DNA of 5,100 nucleotides from NCBI GenBank assembly GCA_002327985.1, contig DCVM01000078.1, positions 728-5,827 of the forward strand. Direction: 5' to 3'. The notes under the pieces were generated by a model. It saw only the letters and a list, made by a program, of their open reading frames with translations. It was not told the DNA's origin and ran no database searches. This DNA is from Syntrophaceae bacterium UBA2188. Lineage in GTDB: Bacteria; Desulfobacterota; BSN033; UBA1163. Both the position numbers and the translations under genes were made by a program. Shown here in pieces: positions 1 to 5,100 of this stretch. Within the stretch, counting starts at the first letter, position 1, and every line of letters begins with the position of its first letter.

Positions 1-188
1 AGATGAGAATCCTTACCGTCAAAGATAACGGGGAATATATCGGCCTGATGGTGGATCAAGTCCTTAAAAAATTATCCACTCCCTCCGAGAAAGGCGAACC
101 GGAAAGCGACTATTTTTCAGGGGTGATTCACTCCACTTACCTGGAGCAGCCGGTGGAGATTCCTATTTTAGACTTAAAAAAGTTTTAA
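1..188 (+). CDS. CheW-like domain protein, C-terminal part only (5' end outside window)
   Basis: About 61 readable residues ending in TAA at 186-188. The pattern is that of the second half of a CheW fold: a short strand reading GEYIGLMVDQVLKK, a loop rich in Glu/Pro/Ser, then YFSGVI and a final strand VEIPILDLKKF ending the protein. CheW domains couple chemoreceptors to the CheA kinase in cytoplasmic arrays. A complete CheW is roughly 140-170 residues, so more than half lies upstream. The Met codon at position 3 falls inside the domain and is probably not the true start. The fragment could instead be the CheW-like tail of a CheA or CheV protein; nothing here decides this, though a stand-alone CheW is the commonest case. 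Only 15 bases separate its stop from the downstream kinase ATG, so the genes are probably co-transcribed. Confidence 0.8.
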   Translation, partial: MRILTVKDNGEYIGLMVDQVLKKLSTPSEKGEPESDYFSGVIHSTYLEQPVEIPILDLKKF

Positions 189-203
189 GGTGTAGATCCT
201 TTG

Positions 204-1361
204 ATGGACCCAAAGATTTCAACCCATGAGATCGAAGAAAAAATTGTGCAAAAAGAAGAGGTCATTCAACACCTGACCCGCGAACTGGAGGACGTTAAGA
301 ATTTTACCGAAAGTGTTATCCAGAGCATCGGAAGCGGAATCCTGATCACAGAGATGAATGATACGATCACCTATATCAATCGAGCCGGAGAAAGGATCTT
401 GGGGTATGGCAAGGAGGAACTGAAGGGGAAACCCTTTAGCATTTTCGGTCTGAAAGAAAAACAGAGCACGATCCCTTCTTTTCTCAATAATCCAGATGAC
501 CTGGATACCCGAAAAGAAGGGTGGATGAGAAGGAGTGACCATACCGAATTTCCTGTTGGATTTACCATTAATAATCACTTGAGCATTCGGGGGGAGAAAA
601 TAGGGAAGATCGTGATCTTTCGGGATTTAACCAACGTTTATAAAATACAGGAAGAAATATTGAGGATGGACAGACTGGTCTCTCTGGGAAAACTGGCTTC
701 CGGGATTGCCCATGAGTTACGAAATCCCCTGGCCGGGATTAAAACGACCGCCCAGGCCCTGGGCGAGGAGTTGTCCGAAGACGACTCCAAAAGAGAATAT
801 TTACATCGGATCACGAAAGAAATCGATCGACTCAATGATCTTCTTAAAACATTTTTTTCGTTTGCCAAACCACAAAATTTGAATTTGATCCATTGCCAAA
901 TCCAAGACATCATCAACGAAATTATCCCCTTTCTCATTAAGGAAATCGCTGATAAAGGCATTCGCTTTATTGAAAGCTATCATCCCAAACTCCCCAAGAT
1001 CAAGGTGGATAAAACACAAATGCACCAAGTTTTTCTTAATTTATTTTTAAACGCCATTCAGGCCATGCCCAATGGGGGGGAGCTCCACCTCGAAGCCGCT
1101 CCAATGCTCTCCATCTCCCCAGAAGGATTGAAACAAAATGTGGTGAAGATTATTATTTCAGATACCGGAAGAGGGATTCCTCCCCATATTGTTCAAAAAA
1201 TTTTTGATCCCTTCTTTACCACCAAACCGAGGGGGATCGGGTTGGGCCTTTCCATCACCTATCAGATCATTAAAAAACATGGGGGAACCATTAAGGTGGA
1301 AAGCCAATGGGAGAAGGGGACCTCTTTCGCCATTCATTTACCAGAGACATCGGAAAATTGA
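204..1361 (+). CDS. Soluble PAS-domain sensor histidine kinase, NtrB/AtoS-like
   Basis: Kinase of 385 residues that autophosphorylates on His and very probably passes phosphate to the regulator encoded next. Domains: a charged, coiled-coil-like start (about 1-33), one PAS domain (about 34-142, with GILITEMNDTITYINRAGE and ILGYGKEEL), a HisKA dimerisation helix (about 155-222) with H-box SGIAHELRNP and phosphoacceptor His170, and a HATPase domain (about 265-380) with N-box Asn283, G1 box DTGRG at Asp320, F-box FDPFFTTK and G2 box GIGLGL. The G2 box has Ile345 where Thr is commonest, probably tolerated. There is no hydrophobic stretch long enough to cross a membrane and no signal peptide, so it should be cytoplasmic and sense an internal cue through PAS. 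A TTG at 201 could add one residue; the ATG at 204 is preferred, with AAGG at 186-189 as a modest ribosome site. Its TGA stop overlaps the next ATG, which indicates coupled expression. By position it could play the PilS role, but classical PilS has membrane helices. Confidence 0.93.
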   Translation: MDPKISTHEIEEKIVQKEEVIQHLTRELEDVKNFTESVIQSIGSGILITEMNDTITYINRAGERILGYGKEELKGKPFSIFGLKEKQSTIPSFLNNPDDLDTRKEGWMRRSDHTEFPVGFTINNHLSIRGEKIGKIVIFRDLTNVYKIQEEILRMDRLVSLGKLASGIAHELRNPLAGIKTTAQALGEELSEDDSKREYLHRITKEIDRLNDLLKTFFSFAKPQNLNLIHCQIQDIINEIIPFLIKEIADKGIRFIESYHPKLPKIKVDKTQMHQVFLNLFLNAIQAMPNGGELHLEAAPMLSISPEGLKQNVVKIIISDTGRGIPPHIVQKIFDPFFTTKPRGIGLGLSITYQIIKKHGGTIKVESQWEKGTSFAIHLPETSEN

Positions 1362-2740
1362 TGAGACCTTCTATTCTGATCGTAGATGATGATGAGGTGA
1401 TGCAACAGACGCTCTCGGATGTGTTAAAGAAGAGAGGGTACGAAACCTTTTCAGTGGGTTCAGGGAATGGAGCCCTTTCAATGATCAAAAAGAATATCAT
1501 TGACCTCATTCTCCTGGATATGCGGCTGCCGGATATCGATGGATTGGAAGTTTTAAAAAAGATCAAAGAATTCGATACCGAGATTTTAGTCATTATAATG
1601 ACCGCTTATTCGGATGTCCAAACAGCTGTTTCGGCGATGAAATCTGGAGCCTATGACTACATCAATAAGCCTTTCGAATTAGAAGAATTAAAATTACTCA
1701 TTGAAAAAGGGTTGGAGACGAAAAGTTTAATCAATGAAGTGAGGAGACTCCACCGACAGCAAAAAGAGAATGATCAGAACAGCCATATTTATGGGGTCAG
1801 TCCTCAGATTCATTATGTGAAAGAGCTTATTGGAATGATCAGTAAGACTCATAAAACCTCAGTCCTGATACAAGGCGAAAGCGGCACAGGAAAAGAATTA
1901 GCCGCGAATGCCGTTCATTATAATAGCCATCGAAGCGAAAAACCCCTGATGAAAATCAATTGTAGTGCGATACCGGATTCACTATTAGAATCAGAGCTTT
2001 TCGGATATGAAAAAGGGGCTTTCACAGATGCCAAAAATACGAAGAAAGGCCTTTTTGAACTGGCGGATGGCGGAACAGTCTTTCTCGATGAAATCGGCGA
2101 TATGAATCCATTTTTACAGTCGAAGATCTTGAGGGTCCTCGAAAATCAGACCTTTATGAGGGTAGGCGGGGAGAGAGAGATTAAAGTGGATATACGTATC
2201 ATCGCTGCCACGAATAAAGATTTGGAAACCATGGTCAAAGAAGGAGTATTCCGAAAAGATTTGTACTACCGTTTGAAAGTGATGGTCGTTGAAATGCCCC
2301 CTCTTCGGGACAGGGTGGAAGACATCTTATTACTTTCAAACTTGTTTATTGAAGAGAACAATAAAGAATATAATAAAAACATTAAGGGTTTTTCCGATGA
2401 AGCCAAAAAACTGATGGCTCAATATTATTGGCCGGGTAACGTTAGAGAATTAAAAAATGTCATTGAAAGGGCAATGATTTTGACTGATCAAGAATTGATC
2501 ACCCCCAAACACCTTCCGTTCGAATTGAAACATACTGAAAAATTACCCCATGAAAAAAATGAACAGAAAATTCTTGAAAACATAGACGATTTGTCCATGG
2601 AAAATATGGAAAGGATCCATCTCTCCAAGGTATTGAAAAGATTGGAGTGGAATAAATCAAAAGCTGCAAAATTCTTAGGTATTTCTCGAGCCACCTTGAG
2701 GAGCAAGATTAAAAAGTACAATTTAATGCAGGACCATTAA
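1361..2740 (+). CDS. NtrC-family sigma-54-dependent response regulator
   Basis: Regulator of 459 residues in three parts. The receiver (about 1-120) has the acidic pair Asp9/Asp10, phosphoacceptor Asp53 (LLDMRLPDIDG), Thr81 and Lys103 (NKPF). The AAA+ domain (about 143-375) has Walker A GESGTGKE at 172-179, a sigma-54 contact loop GAFTDA at 219-224 in place of GAFTGA, Walker B VFLDE ending at Glu244, candidate arginine fingers Arg298 and Arg304 in FRKDLYYRL, and sensor II WPGNVREL with Arg362. The last 39 residues are a Fis-type helix-turn-helix (NKSKAAKFLGISRATLRSKI). All parts needed for ATP-driven remodelling of sigma-54 polymerase are present, and the length is typical. The start at 1361 is chosen because it overlaps the kinase stop (TGATG) and begins at the receiver's first strand. 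An in-frame ATG at 1307 would add 18 unrelated residues read from inside the kinase gene. The sigma-54 promoter before pilM makes that operon the obvious candidate target, a PilR-like role, but this is inferred from position. Confidence 0.95.
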   Translation: MRPSILIVDDDEVMQQTLSDVLKKRGYETFSVGSGNGALSMIKKNIIDLILLDMRLPDIDGLEVLKKIKEFDTEILVIIMTAYSDVQTAVSAMKSGAYDYINKPFELEELKLLIEKGLETKSLINEVRRLHRQQKENDQNSHIYGVSPQIHYVKELIGMISKTHKTSVLIQGESGTGKELAANAVHYNSHRSEKPLMKINCSAIPDSLLESELFGYEKGAFTDAKNTKKGLFELADGGTVFLDEIGDMNPFLQSKILRVLENQTFMRVGGEREIKVDIRIIAATNKDLETMVKEGVFRKDLYYRLKVMVVEMPPLRDRVEDILLLSNLFIEENNKEYNKNIKGFSDEAKKLMAQYYWPGNVRELKNVIERAMILTDQELITPKHLPFELKHTEKLPHEKNEQKILENIDDLSMENMERIHLSKVLKRLEWNKSKAAKFLGISRATLRSKIKKYNLMQDH

Positions 2741-2750
2741 ATAAATGAAC

Positions 2751-2783
2751 ACCCTACCCATTCCCTTGAGGGGAGGAGAGGGT
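2751..2783. repeat. GC-rich imperfect inverted repeat after the regulator gene (REP-like or weak terminator)
   Basis: Eleven bases past the regulator stop the DNA can fold on itself. ACCCT (2751-2755) pairs with AGGGT (2779-2783), CC (2758-2759) with GG (2775-2776), and TCCCT (2762-2766) with GGGGA (2770-2774), around a three-base TGA loop. It stands out as the only GC-rich piece of an AT-rich gap. No T-run follows (the next bases are TATCAAATAG), so it is not a standard intrinsic terminator. It could stabilise the mRNA 3' end, end transcription weakly, or be one copy of a dispersed palindromic repeat. Confidence 0.4.
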
Positions 2784-2786
2784 TAT

Positions 2787-2810
2787 CAAATAGTACTAAG
2801 TTATTATTTG
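2787..2810. promoter_or_regulatory. 24-bp imperfect dyad, possible regulator-binding site
   Basis: CAAATA (2787-2792) is mirrored exactly by TATTTG (2805-2810), and after one mismatch TA (2794-2795) pairs with TA (2803-2804), giving 8 of 12 matched positions about a centre at 2798.5. It is about 211 bases upstream of the predicted sigma-54 start. It could be a distant activator site or a chance product of AT-rich sequence; it does not share the core of the two 17-bp palindromes downstream. Confidence 0.25.
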
Positions 2811-2817
2811 TAGAAAA

Positions 2818-2834
2818 TTAATAAGATTTATTAA
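2818..2834. promoter_or_regulatory. Perfect 7-3-7 palindrome, candidate upstream activator site 1
   Basis: The sequence TTAATAAGATTTATTAA is a perfect palindrome of two 7-base arms around GAT. It is centred at 2826, about 184 bases before the predicted sigma-54 start. Fis-type HTH domains of NtrC-family proteins bind as dimers to such dyads, usually 80-200 bases upstream. Its first 13 bases recur inverted in site 2 (2894-2906). Assignment to the neighbouring regulator is inference, and A/T-only arms arise more easily by chance in this very AT-rich stretch. Confidence 0.45.
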
Positions 2835-2889
2835 AGAGTTAATCGTTATTTCTAATCAATTTTATGAAGTTTCAAGGATTAGTTGATAG

Positions 2890-2906
2890 ATATTAAATCT
2901 TATTAA
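2890..2906. promoter_or_regulatory. Second palindrome copy, candidate upstream activator site 2
   Basis: TAAATCTTATTAA at 2894-2906 is the exact 13-base reverse complement of 2818-2830, so this is a second, inverted copy of site 1. The left arm (ATATTAA) matches a symmetric half-site at 5 of 7 positions. Its centre at 2898 is 72 bp from site 1, close to a whole number of helical turns, and about 112 bases before the predicted sigma-54 start. Paired sites on one face of the helix suit cooperative binding of an NtrC-type protein. The two copies could also pair as a long hairpin with a 63-base loop. Confidence 0.45.
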
Positions 2907-2966
2907 AAATATTTTGCTTGACTTTTTATGAGAAATAATATTAAGTGGGTTTGAACTTTTCACCAA

Positions 2967-2994
2967 TTGACATCATTTAACAGTGGCATAAAAT
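2967..2994 (+). promoter_or_regulatory. Sigma-70-type promoter overlapping the sigma-54 element
   Basis: A perfect -35 hexamer TTGACA (2967-2972) is followed after 16 bases by TAAAAT (2989-2994), which matches the -10 consensus at 5 of 6 positions. Transcription would begin near 3001 and give a leader of about 28 bases to pilM. The -10 hexamer lies inside the sigma-54 element, so the two polymerase forms could not occupy the site together. It could provide basal pilMNO expression, or it could be a coincidence of AT-rich DNA. Confidence 0.45.
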
Positions 2995-2998
2995 TTGC
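2984..2998 (+). promoter_or_regulatory. Sigma-54 (-24/-12) promoter for the pilM operon
   Basis: TGGCATAAAATTTGC matches the consensus TGGCACG-N4-TTGC at nearly every informative base: GG at 2985-2986 and GC at 2997-2998 are separated by exactly 10 bases, and the -12 half is a full TTGC. The start is predicted near 3010, giving a short leader of about 19 bases that contains the ribosome site AAAGAGGGG (3014-3022) before the pilM ATG. A sigma-54-dependent activator gene directly upstream and palindromic sites at suitable distance support it. Confidence 0.8.
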
Positions 2999-3028
2999 CT
3001 GTAGAAAAGAGTTAAAGAGGGGTGAAAT

Positions 3029-4087
3029 ATGTTCTTAAGTAAAAAGAAAGAGACGATTGGGCTGGATATTGGGTGCAGTTCAATTAAACTGGTCGAATTG
3101 AAACAGGAGAAGAATGGCTATAAGTTGCAAAACTTGGCCATCTCTTCCCTTCCACCCGAGGCGATTGTGGACGGAGCCTTAATGGATTCTGTCACCATCA
3201 TCGATACCATACGGGACGTGATCAATGCCTCCAAGACCAAAACGAAGGATGTCGTCACCTCCGTCTCCGGGCATTCGGTCATTGTCAAAAAAATTTCATT
3301 GCCCTTTATGACAGAAGCAGAGCTGGAGGAATCGATCCAGTGGGAGGCCGAGAGGTATATTCCTTTTGATATCAATGATGTCAATATCGATTTCCAAATC
3401 TTTGGGTCCACCCCTGACAATCCGGAGGTCATGGATGTTGTTTTAGTGGCCGCCAAAAAGGATATCATCAATGATTATGTGTCCGTTATCATGGAGGCAG
3501 GATTAAACCCGATTATTATGGATATTGACTCTTTCGCCTTGGAAAATATGCTGGCCATTAATTATGAGATTGAAAAAGAGGAAACCGTGGCCATTGCGAA
3601 TGTGGGGGCGAGCATTACCAATATCAATATCATTAAAAACAATATCTCGGCGTTTACTCGGGATGTGTTTAAAGGAGGAAATCAAATCACCGAGGAACTA
3701 CAAAGACAACTCCATGTCGACCACGATGAGGCTGAAAAAATCAAAGTGGGAACCAAGGTTGATTTCGCTTCCCAACCCGTCATTCAAAATGTGCTCAAAA
3801 CATCCGCCGAGTCATTGGCGGTCGAGATTGAAAATTCTTTAGAGTTCTTTCAATCCACGACCACTTATGAAAAAATCAGCAAGTTATTTCTGAGTGGAGG
3901 AGGATCAAAGATAAAAGATTTGGATGTCATCCTGCAACAACAGATGGGGATACCCGTAGAAATCGTGAACCCCTTTAAAAAAATTGATTACAGTGGGAGA
4001 AATTTCGATCTTGAATATTTAAGAGAAATTGGACCGGTCATGGCCGTGGGAGTAGGCCTTGCTTCAAGAAAGGTAGGAGATCGATGA
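3029..4087 (+). CDS. pilM: Type IV pilus assembly protein PilM
   Basis: Actin-like cytoplasmic ATPase-fold protein of 352 residues, the usual PilM length. In known systems it sits under the inner membrane, binds the N-terminal tail of PilN and links the PilNOP alignment complex to the pilus motor. The N-terminus shows the phosphate-1 motif GLDIGCSSIKLVEL (residues 11-24), followed by PilM-typical KKISLPFM and the stretch WEAERYIPFDINDVNIDFQI. A second phosphate loop, NVGAS, lies at 191-195, with Asn191 where many actin-fold proteins have Asp. TRDVFKGGNQITEEL and the adenosine-binding LFLSGGGSKI (286-295) follow. The ATG has a clear ribosome site, AAAGAGGGG, 6 bases upstream. It is the first gene after the promoter region, and its stop overlaps the pilN start as ATGA. 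Confidence 0.97.
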   Translation: MFLSKKKETIGLDIGCSSIKLVELKQEKNGYKLQNLAISSLPPEAIVDGALMDSVTIIDTIRDVINASKTKTKDVVTSVSGHSVIVKKISLPFMTEAELEESIQWEAERYIPFDINDVNIDFQIFGSTPDNPEVMDVVLVAAKKDIINDYVSVIMEAGLNPIIMDIDSFALENMLAINYEIEKEETVAIANVGASITNINIIKNNISAFTRDVFKGGNQITEELQRQLHVDHDEAEKIKVGTKVDFASQPVIQNVLKTSAESLAVEIENSLEFFQSTTTYEKISKLFLSGGGSKIKDLDVILQQQMGIPVEIVNPFKKIDYSGRNFDLEYLREIGPVMAVGVGLASRKVGDR

Positions 4088-4626
4088 TCAAAATTAATTT
4101 GCTTCTGGCGAGGAAAGAGAAAAAGAAAGTCGGGGTGAGGAAGGAAATCATTGTTTTCATCGTTTCCATTGTGCTTCTACTCTTGGGCTTGGGGGTGATT
4201 CATTATCTGTTAGAAAGGGAGACACAGGATACCTTTGCTAAAATCTCCAACACCAAAAAAGAGATCGCTTACTACAAATCTCTGACCACTGAAGTGAATA
4301 AGGCCAAAGAGGCGCAAAAGTCATTACAGGATAAACTGAATGTCATTAACGCCCTAAGAAAAGAGAAGGCCAGCCCAGCAAAGGTGTTGGACGAATTGAG
4401 CATTGGGAAACCGGAAAAACTTCATCTCGAATCTCTCAGGAAAGATGGGTCAAAATTGGGAATCGAAGGGATTGCTATGGATGATGAAACCATTGCCAAT
4501 TTCATGACCAATCTTCGGAAGTCAAAACTTTTTAAAAATGTTGATCTCGTCGTCAGTGAACAGATTGAACAGAGCAAGATTAAGTTAAAAAAATTCATTC
4601 TTTCATGCGAGATCCTATTAATCTAA
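4084..4626 (+). CDS. pilN: Type IV pilus inner-membrane protein PilN
   Basis: Bitopic inner-membrane protein of 180 residues that pairs with PilO and recruits PilM. Its cytoplasmic tail begins MIKINLLLARKEKKK, the PilM-docking motif, here INLLL where INLLP is the familiar form. A basic stretch then leads into one membrane helix (about 22-43). The periplasmic part begins with a coiled coil (about 45-95) and ends in a small alpha/beta domain (about 97-178, starting near the SPAKVLDELS motif) of the kind that dimerises with PilO. The start overlaps the pilM stop by four bases (ATGA), and AGGAG at 4075-4079 is a slightly close ribosome site, so translation is probably coupled to pilM. Length and topology are standard. 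Confidence 0.95.
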   Translation: MIKINLLLARKEKKKVGVRKEIIVFIVSIVLLLLGLGVIHYLLERETQDTFAKISNTKKEIAYYKSLTTEVNKAKEAQKSLQDKLNVINALRKEKASPAKVLDELSIGKPEKLHLESLRKDGSKLGIEGIAMDDETIANFMTNLRKSKLFKNVDLVVSEQIEQSKIKLKKFILSCEILLI

Positions 4627-4642
4627 AGGAGAGGGGATCAAA

Positions 4643-5100
4643 ATGGCACTCTCAATGGATTCTATTTATAAACTTTCGAAACAGAAAAAGATTGTCATCC
4701 TCGTCGTTATTTTATGTGTGCTGGCAGGGATTTACCTGTATCTCTTTTTTATGCCCCAGCGGGATGAATTAAAGCTATCCAGAGTCGAATTGACCAAATT
4801 AACTAAGGAATTGAATGAAGGTAAAGCCATCACCAGAGATCTCCAAAAATTTAAGGAACAGGTTGAGAAATTGAATGAAGAATTGAAGAATGCCTTGACG
4901 CAACTCCCGAATGAGAAGGAGATCCCTGAGATCCTGAAGAACATATCCAGCCTGGGAAAAGAATCAAGCCTTGAATTCACCCTGTTTAGGCCCAAACCTG
5001 AAGAACCCCAACAATTTTATGCCAAAGTTCCGATTGAGTTGACTGTCTTAGGAAACTACCATAATATCGGAATTTTCTTTGATAAGGTGAGTAAGCTTCC
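4643..5100 (+). CDS. pilO: Type IV pilus inner-membrane protein PilO, 3' end outside window
   Basis: The frame stays open from the ATG at 4643 to the window edge, 152 full codons. A short Lys-rich cytoplasmic tail (1-16) precedes one membrane helix (about 17-37, IVILVVILCVLAGIYLYLFF) and a periplasmic coiled coil with heptad-like Leu/Glu/Lys (about 40-88). The PilO core follows: LPNEKEIPEILKNISSLGKESSLEFTLF, then FYAKVPIELTVLGNYHNIGIFFDKVSKL. The last segment, the YxxxPIxxxVxGxYHxIGxFF pattern, is diagnostic of PilO. It forms a heterodimer with PilN and aligns the PilM platform with PilP and the PilQ secretin. GGAG at 4628-4631, inside AAAGGAGAGGGG, is a strong ribosome site 11 bases upstream; the gap after pilN is 16 bases. 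Perhaps 40-60 residues are missing, and pilP and pilQ would be expected next. Confidence 0.95.
   Translation, partial: MALSMDSIYKLSKQKKIVILVVILCVLAGIYLYLFFMPQRDELKLSRVELTKLTKELNEGKAITRDLQKFKEQVEKLNEELKNALTQLPNEKEIPEILKNISSLGKESSLEFTLFRPKPEEPQQFYAKVPIELTVLGNYHNIGIFFDKVSKL

Noticed and set aside
219..578. Minus-strand open frames across the kinase, regulator and pilM genes
   Set aside because: They lie opposite genes with complete, family-typical motifs, lack ribosome sites and encode low-complexity Ser/Phe-rich shadows.
1307..1360. Upstream in-frame ATG that would extend the response regulator by 18 residues
   Set aside because: The extra residues are read from inside the kinase catalytic domain gene, have no receiver character, and the ATG at 1361 overlapping the kinase stop starts exactly at the first receiver strand.
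2745..2813. Short open frame of 22 codons in the gap (begins MNTLPIPLRGGEG)
   Set aside because: It runs through the GC-rich hairpin, has no well-spaced ribosome site and no recognisable peptide features; it looks like translated palindromic repeat.
2918..2944. TTGACT followed by TATTAA as another sigma-70 promoter
   Set aside because: The spacer is only 15 bases and the -10 hexamer is poor; the TTGACA/TAAAAT pair just downstream is much better.
3525..3842. Plus-strand 105-codon frame within pilM
   Set aside because: It is an alternative frame of an intact pilM, Lys/Ser/Trp-rich without domain signal, and has no independent start context.
4644..4658. TGGCAC at the start of pilO resembling a sigma-54 -24 element
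   Set aside because: The required GC at the -12 position is absent (the bases are GG) and it overlaps the pilO start codon within a tightly spaced operon.

Overview
The window comes from a Gram-negative bacterium of moderate, somewhat AT-leaning base composition. It carries the start of a type IV pilus inner-membrane assembly operon, pilM-pilN-pilO, which belongs to envelopes with an outer membrane and a PilQ secretin. The NtrC-type regulation and protein style would fit Desulfobacterota, Nitrospirota or a related lineage. I cannot fix the phylum from this sequence alone.

Layout, all genes on the + strand. (1) 1-188 is the 3' end of a CheW-domain protein. (2) 204-1361 is a soluble PAS histidine kinase of the NtrB/AtoS type. 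(3) 1361-2740 is an NtrC-family sigma-54 activator (receiver, AAA+, Fis-type HTH). Its start codon overlaps the kinase stop as TGATG, so the two form a translationally coupled two-component pair. (4) 2741-3028 is a 288-base regulatory gap without a convincing gene, and 2821-2940 is only about 18% G+C. (5) 3029-4087 pilM, 4084-4626 pilN (ATGA overlap) and 4643-5100 pilO, which is cut by the window edge.

The most informative part is the gap. Upstream of pilM lies a sigma-54 -24/-12 element (2984-2998) with exact GG-N10-GC spacing. It is overlapped by a good sigma-70-type promoter (TTGACA, 16 bp, TAAAAT; 2967-2994). Further upstream are two related 17-bp palindromic sites, 2818-2834 and 2890-2906. 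Their centres are 72 bp apart, near -184 and -112 from the predicted sigma-54 start, which is where an activator dimer would normally bind. A third dyad lies at 2787-2810.

The simplest reading is a local circuit. A cytoplasmic PAS kinase phosphorylates the NtrC-type regulator, which binds upstream of pilM and activates sigma-54 transcription of the pilus alignment complex, with a basal sigma-70 promoter on the same DNA. The neighbouring CheW-like protein suggests a link between chemosensory signalling and pili. The gene families are clear from sequence; the regulatory wiring is inference. I see no wholly new protein system, mobile element, CRISPR array or RNA gene.
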